DNA from: Achromobacter sp. HZ34
Lineage (GTDB): Bacteria > Pseudomonadota > Gammaproteobacteria > Burkholderiales > Burkholderiaceae_B
Direction of reading: 5' to 3'
NCBI RefSeq assembly: GCF_002209485.1
Contig: NZ_NJIX01000002.1
Coordinates: 62,001 to 126,000 of the forward strand
DNA length: 64,000 bases
Below the pieces are notes generated by a model. It was not told the origin of the DNA. It saw only the letters and a program-made list of their open reading frames with translations, and did no database searches. Shown here one piece after another: positions 1 to 7,191 of the stretch. Both the position numbers and the translations under genes were made by a program. Every line of letters starts with the position of its first letter. The first letter of the stretch is position 1.

Positions 1-449
1 ACGATACCACCGAGACCGTGGCCTTGTCGGTGCAGGGCGACGGCCTGGAAAGCGCCATCGTCGAAGCCTCCCTGCTGCTGGACGCCGGCCATCCCGCGGT
101 GCTCGTGGTGCTGGCCGAAGAACGTCCGCCCGAGTCCTATACGGCGTGGATCGACGACATCCCCTTCCCCTACGGCCTGGCGCTGCGCGTTACCGCAGGG
201 CAGGACTACGCGTTGGAACTCCGGGCTCCCGCGCCAAGGGATCCGGCGCTTCACATCCAGGGGGCTGCGGCTTCGCACACTGCTGGAACTCCCACTGCTC
301 CCCTGCGGGAAGACCTGTCCGCTCCCCCGGCGGGCGCCGCCATCGCCCTGCCGAATCCATTGAACCTCTTGCGCCACCTGGCCCTCGGCAGCCGCGACTG
401 GACGCACTCGCATCCGCGCCGCCAGTGGCGCTGGCAGCATCTGTCATGA
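1..449 (+). CDS. apeC: Beta-ketoacyl synthase chain-length factor, 3' part (aryl polyene cluster)
   Basis: This is the C-terminal part of a protein that begins before the window; the reading frame is open from base 3, and an internal GTG at 18 should not be read as the start. The visible portion (about 148 residues) contains the segment LLDAGHPAVLVVLAEERPP, typical of the ketosynthase-like chain-length-factor family (Ketoacyl-synt_2) found in aryl polyene clusters. In the known systems this subunit pairs with ketosynthase ApeO to set polyene length. No active-site cysteine region is inside the window. Its TGA overlaps the next ATG (ATGA), so it is co-translated with the acyltransferase gene. 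The family call rests mainly on cluster context plus this segment. Confidence 0.8.
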   Translation, partial: DTTETVALSVQGDGLESAIVEASLLLDAGHPAVLVVLAEERPPESYTAWIDDIPFPYGLALRVTAGQDYALELRAPAPRDPALHIQGAAASHTAGTPTAPLREDLSAPPAGAAIALPNPLNLLRHLALGSRDWTHSHPRRQWRWQHLS

Positions 450-1270
450 GCATGGAAAACAGCATCGAACCCTTCGTCGAACCCCTGCCGCCGCGGCAGG
501 ACGCCTGGTTGCTGCGACTGTTCGCCACCGCCTTCGCCTTCACCGTCTTCGGCCTGGGCGGCCTGTTCCTGCGGCTGGTCGTCTTCCCGCCGCAGCGCCT
601 GCTGTGCCCCGATCTGGCGCGCCGGCAGCGGCGTGCGCGCGGCGTCATCTTCTGGATGTTCCGCCTGTTCCTCCGCCTGCTGGTGCGCACCGGCATCCTG
701 ACCTACGAGTTCCGTGGCGCCGAACGGCTGGGCCGCCCCGGCCAGATGATCGTGGCCAACCACCCGTCGCTGCTGGACGTCGTGTTTCTGCTGGGCCACG
801 TCGCGCGCGCCAACTGCATCGTCAAGCACAGCCTGGCGACCAATATCTTCACCGGCGGGCCGGTGCGCAACGCCCGCTATATCACCAACGACGAAAGCCT
901 GGAGATGTTCGACCACGCCGCCCAGGTGCTGCGCGATGGCGAGACGCTGGTGGTGTTTCCGGAAGGTACCCGCACGCCGCGAGACAGTTCGCCGCGCTTC
1001 CATCGGGGCGCCTGCGCCATCGCGATGCGCGGCGCGCGCGTCATCACGCCGGTGGTGATTCACATGAACACACGCAGCCTGACCAAGGGCGAGCCGTGGT
1101 ACCGCATACCGCGCCAACGCATGCACTACATCTTTGAGGTCGGTGCCGACGTCGATCCGCAGCGTTGGACCAGCCAGCATCCCCTACCGATCGCCGGCCG
1201 CCTGATGAATGAACATCTACATAACTATTTTGAAACGGAGCTGAAGCGGGATGAGCCAGCTGGAAAATGA
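446..1270 (+). CDS. apeD: Lysophospholipid acyltransferase family protein (PlsC-like, APE cluster)
   Basis: A 274-residue membrane-associated acyltransferase. The N-terminal third is hydrophobic (about residues 25-45 and 65-85), followed by the diagnostic PlsC motifs NHPSLLD (an HX4D catalytic motif) and FPEGTR. I chose the ATG at 446 because it overlaps the upstream stop as ATGA; the open frame continues upstream only inside apeC. Aryl polyene clusters normally carry one such enzyme, thought to help attach the polyene to its lipid anchor. The 3' end overlaps the first ACP gene by 20 bases, indicating translational coupling. Confidence 0.88.
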   Translation: MSMENSIEPFVEPLPPRQDAWLLRLFATAFAFTVFGLGGLFLRLVVFPPQRLLCPDLARRQRRARGVIFWMFRLFLRLLVRTGILTYEFRGAERLGRPGQMIVANHPSLLDVVFLLGHVARANCIVKHSLATNIFTGGPVRNARYITNDESLEMFDHAAQVLRDGETLVVFPEGTRTPRDSSPRFHRGACAIAMRGARVITPVVIHMNTRSLTKGEPWYRIPRQRMHYIFEVGADVDPQRWTSQHPLPIAGRLMNEHLHNYFETELKRDEPAGK

Positions 1271-1511
1271 GATCAAAGCCCTTGTCATCGAGGCCCTGGG
1301 GCTGGAGGACATCACCCCCGCGGACATCGACAACGACGCCGAGCTGTTCGGCGACGGGCTGGGCCTGGATTCGGTGGATGCGCTGGAGCTGGGGCTCGCC
1401 TTGCAGAAACGTTATGGCATCACCATCGATCCCGAAACGAGGAACATGCGTGGCCATTTCGCGACCATAACCAATTTGAGTGAGTTCGTCTCGGCGCAAC
1501 GCAGCGCCTGA
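1251..1511 (+). CDS. apeE: Acyl carrier protein 1 (APE cluster)
   Basis: An 86-residue acidic acyl carrier protein. The phosphopantetheine attachment serine is Ser41 in the motif LGLDSVDALEL, with the usual four-helix ACP length. It would carry the growing aryl polyene chain as a 4'-phosphopantetheine thioester. It begins inside the end of the acyltransferase gene and is followed after a short gap by a second, different ACP; paired ACPs are characteristic of aryl polyene clusters. Confidence 0.92.
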   Translation: MSQLENEIKALVIEALGLEDITPADIDNDAELFGDGLGLDSVDALELGLALQKRYGITIDPETRNMRGHFATITNLSEFVSAQRSA

Positions 1512-1529
1512 GTCTCTGGAGCAAGTGTG

Positions 1530-1784
1530 ATGCAGACCCGGGAAGACATTTTCAACGTGCTTCGCGACGCGATGGTGGACCTTTTCGAAATCGAACCCGA
1601 GCGCGTGGTACCGACCGCCAACCTTTACACGGACCTGGAGATCGACAGTATCGACGCCATCGATCTGCTCGATCACATCAAGCGCAAGACCGGCCACAAG
1701 CTGGCCGCGGAAAACTTCCGCACGGTGCGCACGGTGCAGGATGTCGTCGATGCAGTGATGCGGCAACAGGAAGCCGCTGCATGA
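1530..1784 (+). CDS. apeF: Acyl carrier protein 2 (APE cluster)
   Basis: An 84-residue acyl carrier protein with the attachment serine at Ser40 in EIDSIDAIDLLD. I start at ATG 1530; an in-frame GTG at 1527 is immediately upstream and cannot be excluded. It differs clearly from the first ACP (DSID versus DSVD, different helix I), so it is not a recent duplicate. In the characterised E. coli system two ACPs are present and work with the type II ketosynthases. The stop codon overlaps the next start (ATGA). Confidence 0.92.
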   Translation: MQTREDIFNVLRDAMVDLFEIEPERVVPTANLYTDLEIDSIDAIDLLDHIKRKTGHKLAAENFRTVRTVQDVVDAVMRQQEAAA

Positions 1785-2347
1785 CGAGAGCGGTTCTGGC
1801 GCTCGCTTTGCTGGCAGCGGGGCTGGCCTACCCGTTCGTCGTGTATGCCGGCCTGCAGGGCGGCGGCGCGCGCTGGATCGCCCTGCCCCTGGCAGCGCTA
1901 TGGCTGGCGCGCGCGTTGACCGCGCCGTCCGGCCAGGCCGGCGGCCGCCTGTTGCCGGCCTTGGCCCTGGCCTTCTGCCTGGTGCTGGCCTTCGCCGAGG
2001 ATCCGCGCTGGCTGCTGTGGTACCCGGTCCTGATCAACGCCGGCCTGTGCGCGGTGTTCGGCGCCAGCCTGGTGCGCGGCATGCCCGCCATCGAGCGGCT
2101 GGCGCGGCTGGGCGAAGCGGCGGCCGGACGGCCCGACCTGCCGCCGTCCGGCGTGCGGTACACGCGCCGCGTGACGCAGATCTGGACCGTATTCTTCGCC
2201 CTGAACGGCGCGACCGCGGCGGCGCTGGCGCTGTGGGCGCCGGCACGCTGGTGGACTTTGTACAACGGCTGCATCAGCTACATCCTGATAGGCGTCCTGA
2301 TCGCCGGTGAATGGGTGGTGCGCCCACACGCGCGCAAGGCAGCGTAG
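1781..2347 (+). CDS. apeG: COG4648-type inner-membrane protein (APE cluster)
   Basis: A 188-residue hydrophobic protein with about four to five predicted membrane segments, starting directly with one (MTRAVLALALLAAGLAYPF). Members of this family sit between the ACPs and the AMP ligase in aryl polyene clusters and are often mislabelled as ketosynthases, although they have no ketosynthase motifs. The biochemical role is unknown. ATGA overlap with the ACP gene and a 2-base gap to the ligase gene place it in the same operon. Confidence 0.8.
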   Translation: MTRAVLALALLAAGLAYPFVVYAGLQGGGARWIALPLAALWLARALTAPSGQAGGRLLPALALAFCLVLAFAEDPRWLLWYPVLINAGLCAVFGASLVRGMPAIERLARLGEAAAGRPDLPPSGVRYTRRVTQIWTVFFALNGATAAALALWAPARWWTLYNGCISYILIGVLIAGEWVVRPHARKAA

Positions 2348-2349
2348 CG

Positions 2350-4323
2350 ATGGCCTGGATTTCGCTTCACGCTTTGCTGGACACTGCGTCCGTGAATCGC
2401 CTGGTCGCTTATGGGCCTGATCTGGACCGCGCCACGCTGGCGCAGCGCAGCCTGGCCTTGGCGGGAGCGTTGCAAGCGCGCGGCGTGCGCCGGGTCGGAC
2501 TATGGTTCGACGATGCCGCGCAACTGGCGGTGGCCTTGCTGGCCTGCTGGCGCATCGGCGCCACGGCCGTACTGGCGCCGGACAACCGCGCGGCAACCCG
2601 CCTGGCCCTGGCCCGCCTCGATGCCGGGCTGGACCTTTGGTTGACCGATGATGAAGGCGCGGTTGCCTTGGCCATGGCAGGCGCGCCTGCCGCCGCTGTT
2701 CCTGCCGCTGGTGCCGTCAGCGAAGCGGATCGAGGTCTGGCGGTCCATGCGATAGGACCGTTGATGGCCGGTGCGGCGCCGCTGTCCGGGGGGCCGTTGG
2801 ACCTGGACGTGGGCGCGGTGGTGCTGTGTACGTCCGGCTCCAGCGGCCAGCCCAAGCAGATCAGCAAGCGTTGGCGCCAGTTGGCGGCCGAGATCGAAGC
2901 GCTGGAAGCCTTGTGGCATTGGTCCGAGACGCCCGCCTGCGTGCTGGGCAGCGTCAGCGCGCAGCATATGTACGGCCTGCCGTTCCGCCTGTTGTGGCCT
3001 TTGTGCTCGGGCCGCGTGGTGGCGCGCCGCCAGCTGGTCTATCCCGAAGCCTTGCAGCATGCCAGCCTGCCGCATGCCGATTTCGTCTGGATCGCCAGTC
3101 CGGCCCTGCTCAAGCGCCTGGGCACCAGCCTGGACCATGCCGCGCTGCGCGCCGGCCTGCGCCAGATCGTTTCTTCCGGCGGTCCGCTGCCAGTGGATGT
3201 CAGCGACATGCTGGCGCGCGACCTCGCCTGCCGTCCCTGCGAAATCTACGGCAGTTCGGAAACCGGTGCCGTGGCCTGGCGCCAGGGCGACACGGCTTGG
3301 CAGCCCCTGCCCGGCGCCGAAGTCGGCGCCAGGGATCATGCTGAAACCGCCGAGACCGGTGGCAAGGGCGGTGCTACCGACACCGCCGCGGTTGGCACTA
3401 CGGGCAACGTTGCCGCCCACAGCGGCGGAACTGCCTCTCCCGCGGCACTGTGGATACGTTCGCCCTGGCTGCAAGCCGGTGAGACGTTCCAGAGCAACGA
3501 CGCGGTGCGCCTGACGGCGCACGGGTTCGTGTTGCTGGGTCGCATGGACCGTATCGTCAAGATCGAGGAAAAGCGTATTGCCCTGCCGGCCGTCGAACAG
3601 GCGCTGGCGACGCACCCTTGCGTACACGAGGCGCGCGTAGACCTGGTGACCGGTGAGGCGCGTCTGTCGGCCCTCATCGCGCTGACGCCGCAGGGCGTGC
3701 ACACCCTGCGCAATGGCGGGCGTGCCGCGCTGGCGCAGGCCTTGCGCACGCACATTGCCCCCACGCAGGAAGCCCTGGCCGTGCCACGCCACTGGCGCTT
3801 CGTGCGCGAACTGCCCTGGAATGCCCAGGGCAAGCTACCACGCGGCGACTTCGAAGCCGCGCTGCAACGGCCCCGCTGGCCGCAGGAGATCGAAGCGGAT
3901 CGCGCGGAATCGGGGGCGGGGGTAAACAAACCGGGACCTTCGCAGGACCAAGCCGCGCCGGCCAGCGCGGCGATGCACGCCGCCCCAGCCACGGACGGAT
4001 CGATCCAGCTGCGCAATTACGCTCTGGATGTCCCGCTGGACCTGCGCCAATTCGATGGCCATTTCGCGGCGACACCCGTGGTGCCTGGCGTGGCGCAGAT
4101 CGACTGGGCCATGAATCTGGCACGCCGGGACCTGTCCGCGGAGCTGCGGTTCCACGGTGCGGACGCGCTCAAGTTCCAGCGCCTGATGCGTCCTGGCGAC
4201 CGCGTCGCGCTGGCGCTGCGCTGGGAGCCGGCGCGCGGCCGCCTGTATTTTGAATTCCGCGCCGGCGACCAGGCTTGCTCTTCCGGCCGCATCCTTACGC
4301 AGGCACGCCATGATGCAGCCTGA
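2350..4323 (+). CDS. apeH: Fused AMP-dependent acyl ligase and ApeI-like dehydratase
   Basis: A 657-residue two-domain protein. Residues 1 to about 510 form an acyl-CoA synthetase-type ligase with the phosphate-binding motif CTSGSSGQPK near residue 160, IYGSSETGAVAW near 300, GRMDRIVKIEEKRI near 400, and a C-terminal catalytic lysine in the motif GKLPRG. It should activate the aromatic starter acid. After a low-complexity linker, the last 100 or so residues form a hotdog dehydratase with FDGHF and VPGVAQIDWA, matching ApeI-type dehydratases that are separate proteins in E. coli. The start is ATG 2350, two bases after the previous stop; the upstream in-frame ATG at 2311 lies inside apeG. I see no frameshift between the domains. 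Confidence 0.88.
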   Translation: MAWISLHALLDTASVNRLVAYGPDLDRATLAQRSLALAGALQARGVRRVGLWFDDAAQLAVALLACWRIGATAVLAPDNRAATRLALARLDAGLDLWLTDDEGAVALAMAGAPAAAVPAAGAVSEADRGLAVHAIGPLMAGAAPLSGGPLDLDVGAVVLCTSGSSGQPKQISKRWRQLAAEIEALEALWHWSETPACVLGSVSAQHMYGLPFRLLWPLCSGRVVARRQLVYPEALQHASLPHADFVWIASPALLKRLGTSLDHAALRAGLRQIVSSGGPLPVDVSDMLARDLACRPCEIYGSSETGAVAWRQGDTAWQPLPGAEVGARDHAETAETGGKGGATDTAAVGTTGNVAAHSGGTASPAALWIRSPWLQAGETFQSNDAVRLTAHGFVLLGRMDRIVKIEEKRIALPAVEQALATHPCVHEARVDLVTGEARLSALIALTPQGVHTLRNGGRAALAQALRTHIAPTQEALAVPRHWRFVRELPWNAQGKLPRGDFEAALQRPRWPQEIEADRAESGAGVNKPGPSQDQAAPASAAMHAAPATDGSIQLRNYALDVPLDLRQFDGHFAATPVVPGVAQIDWAMNLARRDLSAELRFHGADALKFQRLMRPGDRVALALRWEPARGRLYFEFRAGDQACSSGRILTQARHDAA

Positions 4324-5098
4324 CTCCATGCCGGCTCGCACGCCCGGGCCGGCGACCTTCAACCCCTGCGCCGTGATCCCTGTCTATAACCACCCAGGCA
4401 CCGTGCGCGCGGTGGTCGAACGGGTGCGGGCCGCCGGACTGCCCTGCGTGCTGGTCGATGACGGCTCGAACGCCGAGTGCGCCCGCACGCTGGACGACCT
4501 GGCCGCGGCGGGCCTGGCGCAGCTCCTGCGCCGCCCCGTCAATGGCGGCAAGGGCCAGGCCGTCCAGGACGGCCTGCGTCATGCCGGCGCCCTGGGCTAC
4601 AGCCACGCCCTGCAGATCGACGCCGACGGCCAGCACGCGCTGGACGACATCCCCGCCTTCCTCGACGCCGCCCGCCACAGGCCCGATGCCGTCATCTGCG
4701 GCGCTCCCGCCTATGGCGCCGACGCCCCGCGCAGCCGCCTCTACGGCCGCTGGCTGACCCGCGTCTGGGTCTGGATCAACACCCTGTCGCGTGCCATCCC
4801 GGACGCCATGTGCGGATTCCGTGTCTACCCGCTGGCTCCCACCCTGGCGCTACTGCGCCGCTGCAATCCCGGCCGCCGCATGGACTTCGACATCGCCGTC
4901 CTGGTGCGGCTGCACTGGCGCGGCGTCCCGATGGTGTGGCTGCCCACGCGGGTGTCCTATCCGGTTGGCGGTATCTCGCATTTCAAGGGCCTGCGCGACA
5001 ACCTGTTGATCAGCCGCATGCATGCCCGCCTGTTCTTCGGCATGCTGCCGCGCGCCCCGCGACTCCTGGCGCGCCGCTTGATGGGCCGCACGCCATGA
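4310..5098 (+). CDS. Family 2 glycosyltransferase (APE cluster)
   Basis: A 262-residue GT-A fold glycosyltransferase of the GT2 family. It opens with CAVIPVYNHPGTVRAVVERV, has the nucleotide-binding LVDDGS, NGGKGQAVQDGL, and the metal-binding DADGQH motif. The start at 4310 overlaps the end of the ligase gene by 14 bases; ATGs at 4313 and 4328 are alternatives. In E. coli this domain is the N-terminal half of one glycosyltransferase/acyltransferase protein; here it is a separate gene whose TGA overlaps the acyltransferase ATG. A role in adding the sugar or headgroup link of the lipid-anchored polyene is inferred. Confidence 0.87.
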   Translation: MMQPDSMPARTPGPATFNPCAVIPVYNHPGTVRAVVERVRAAGLPCVLVDDGSNAECARTLDDLAAAGLAQLLRRPVNGGKGQAVQDGLRHAGALGYSHALQIDADGQHALDDIPAFLDAARHRPDAVICGAPAYGADAPRSRLYGRWLTRVWVWINTLSRAIPDAMCGFRVYPLAPTLALLRRCNPGRRMDFDIAVLVRLHWRGVPMVWLPTRVSYPVGGISHFKGLRDNLLISRMHARLFFGMLPRAPRLLARRLMGRTP

Positions 5099-6129
5099 AC
5101 GCGCATCCGCCGCACTGGGCCGCCCAGAAGGAACGTGGCACACCCGTCCTGTTGCGCCTCACCGCCTGGGCGGCGCGCACCTTCGGCCGCCGCACGGTGC
5201 GGCCGCTGGTCCTGCTGATCGTGTTGTATTTCTTTTGCTTCGCGCCGCGCGCACGGCGCGCCATCGCCGACTACCAGCAGCGCCTGCGGGACCAGGGCCT
5301 GGACCGGGCGCTGCCGGCCAAGCGTCCGGTATTCGGCCAGTTCATGGCGTTCGCCGACGCCATCCTGGACAAACTCGACATGTGGCAAGGCCGCCTGACC
5401 CGCGCCGACATCAGCATGGTCGATCCAGACGACCTGCACAGCCAGATGCGCGGCCAGGCGCATGGCCAGATACAGGGTCAAGCACACGCCAGCCGCGGCC
5501 AGATTCTGGTGTGCGCCCATGTCGGCAACATGGACGTCTGCCGCGCCCTGGTCGAACGCAGCGGCCATTTGGCGCTGAACGTGCTGGTGCACACCCGCCA
5601 TGCCGAGGCCTTCAATCGCCTGCTGGAAAGCCACGGCGCCAGCCGGCTGCGCCTGTACCAGGTCACCGAACTGGACGCGGCCACCATGCTGGACCTGCAT
5701 CAACGCATCGAGCAGGGCGAGTGGCTGGCCATCGCCGGCGATCGCGTACCGGTCCGCGCCAATCCAGGGCGGGACGTTCCCGAAGGCGGGGTCCAAACGC
5801 GGAGCGCACCGCTGGAAGGCACCCGCAAAACCAGCGCCCGCGTCACCACCGCAGACTTCCTCGGCGCGCCGGCATCCTTTCCGCAAGGCCCCTGGCTGCT
5901 GGCCGGCCTGCTGCGCTGCCCTGTCAACGTTCTCTTTTGTACCAAGATCGCCGGTCGCTACCGCGTGACGCTGGAGCGCCTGGCCGACACCGTGGCATGG
6001 ACGCGCGGCCACCGCGAGGCCGAAATCGGCCGCTGGGCGCAACGCTACGCGGACCGCCTGGCGCGCGAGTGCGCGGACGCCCCGCAACAATGGTTCAACT
6101 TTTATCCTTTCTGGAATGGCCATGCGTAA
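5095..6129 (+). CDS. COG4261-type (LpxL-like) acyltransferase (APE cluster)
   Basis: A 344-residue acyltransferase of the bacterial lipid A-type acyltransferase superfamily. A hydrophobic anchor lies at about residues 38-58, followed by the catalytic HX4D motif in CAHVGNMDVCR and a downstream GDRVP motif. The C-terminus QQWFNFYPFW is typical of this family in aryl polyene clusters. It starts in a 4-base ATGA overlap with the glycosyltransferase gene, as if a fused gene had been divided or had never fused. A short glutamine/histidine-rich insertion with repeated QGQAH-type units (bases about 5440-5500) interrupts the domain before the catalytic motif. It probably acylates the glycosylated lipid that anchors the pigment. 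Confidence 0.87.
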   Translation: MNAHPPHWAAQKERGTPVLLRLTAWAARTFGRRTVRPLVLLIVLYFFCFAPRARRAIADYQQRLRDQGLDRALPAKRPVFGQFMAFADAILDKLDMWQGRLTRADISMVDPDDLHSQMRGQAHGQIQGQAHASRGQILVCAHVGNMDVCRALVERSGHLALNVLVHTRHAEAFNRLLESHGASRLRLYQVTELDAATMLDLHQRIEQGEWLAIAGDRVPVRANPGRDVPEGGVQTRSAPLEGTRKTSARVTTADFLGAPASFPQGPWLLAGLLRCPVNVLFCTKIAGRYRVTLERLADTVAWTRGHREAEIGRWAQRYADRLARECADAPQQWFNFYPFWNGHA

Positions 6130-6580
6130 GCGCGGTTTATGCAGCGTCGAGATATCCTTGACGGTTCCGTTCTTCGACGTCGATTCCATGAACGTCGTCT
6201 GGCACGGCCACTATGTGAAATATTTGGAGCAGGCCCGTTGCGCACTGTTGGACGCCATCGGCTACGGTTACGACGCCATGCGTGAATCGGGCTATGTCTT
6301 CCCGGTCATCGACCTGCAACTCCGTTATGTGAACCCCGCCGTGTTCGGGCAGCGCGTATCCGTCCGCGCCGAACTGGTGGAATGGGAGCATCGTTTGAAG
6401 ATTCATTATTTGATTACGGATGCCGCTTCCGGCACCCGCCTGACCCGGGCCAGCACGGTCCAGGTCGCCGTCTCCATCGCCACCCGCGAAATGCAGCTGA
6501 TGTCGCCCGAGCCCCTGCTGGCGGCCGCGCGCCACGCCGCCGGCAACGCAGATCACACCGCCGGCAAGGTGGCGGAATGA
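6116..6580 (+). CDS. apeK: YbgC/4-hydroxybenzoyl-CoA-type thioesterase (APE cluster)
   Basis: A 154-residue hotdog thioesterase. The motif DVDSMNVVWHGHY followed by LEQAR is the signature of the YbgC/4-HBT family, with Asp23 in the position of the catalytic aspartate. It would release acyl chains or correct stalled carrier proteins during polyene synthesis. The start overlaps the acyltransferase gene by 14 bases, and the end overlaps the LolA-like gene by 4. Confidence 0.88.
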   Translation: MAMRKRGLCSVEISLTVPFFDVDSMNVVWHGHYVKYLEQARCALLDAIGYGYDAMRESGYVFPVIDLQLRYVNPAVFGQRVSVRAELVEWEHRLKIHYLITDAASGTRLTRASTVQVAVSIATREMQLMSPEPLLAAARHAAGNADHTAGKVAE

Positions 6581-7191
6581 AGCGTCTTTTCCGTTACCTG
6601 GGCGCCTGCGGCGCGCTGTTGCTGGGCGCCGCCGCCCTGCCCGCGCAGGCCTTCGACCTGAACGACCTGCAGCAGCAATTGCAAGCCACCCCCGTGGTGC
6701 GCGGCCAGTTCGTGCAGCAGAAATTCCTGCGCTCGTTGCCGCAACCGCTCACCAGCAATGGCGTCTTCGTGCTGTCGGCGGACCGCGGCCTGCTATGGGA
6801 ATTGCGCGTACCGCTGTTCCAGGACCTGCTGATCACCGCCGAGGGCATCTACCGCCGCGGCGATGGCGGCAAATGGCAGGCTTTGCCGCAGCAGATCGGC
6901 TCCGGCCGCGAAACCCGCCTGTTCCTGGCCGTACTGGCCGGCGACACCAAGGGTCTGCAAGACAACTTCGACATGCAAGTCAGTGGCTCGGCCGGCGCCT
7001 GGCAACTGGTGATGACCCCCAAGTCTTCCCTGCTCAAGCAGATCTTCCAGGACATCCGCATCAATGGCGGCAAGCTGGTGGAGCGCATCGAGCTGCGCGA
7101 GACGCAGGGCGACCGCACCGTGATGGAGATGAAGAACGCACGCGCCGACAACAAACTGAATGCCGATGAAACCCAAGATTTCGCGCCTTGA
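6577..7191 (+). CDS. apeL: LolA-like outer-membrane lipid carrier protein (APE cluster)
   Basis: A 204-residue exported protein. Residues 1-24 are a signal peptide ending near LPAQAFDL. The mature part contains the LolA-like segment VRGQFVQQKFLRSLPQPL and the repeated beta-strand pattern of a single-domain lipid carrier. It probably shuttles the polyene lipid across the periplasm, with the MMPL exporter encoded next. Start ATG 6577 overlaps the thioesterase stop (ATGA), and the 3' end overlaps the exporter gene by 32 bases. Confidence 0.88.
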   Translation: MKRLFRYLGACGALLLGAAALPAQAFDLNDLQQQLQATPVVRGQFVQQKFLRSLPQPLTSNGVFVLSADRGLLWELRVPLFQDLLITAEGIYRRGDGGKWQALPQQIGSGRETRLFLAVLAGDTKGLQDNFDMQVSGSAGAWQLVMTPKSSLLKQIFQDIRINGGKLVERIELRETQGDRTVMEMKNARADNKLNADETQDFAP

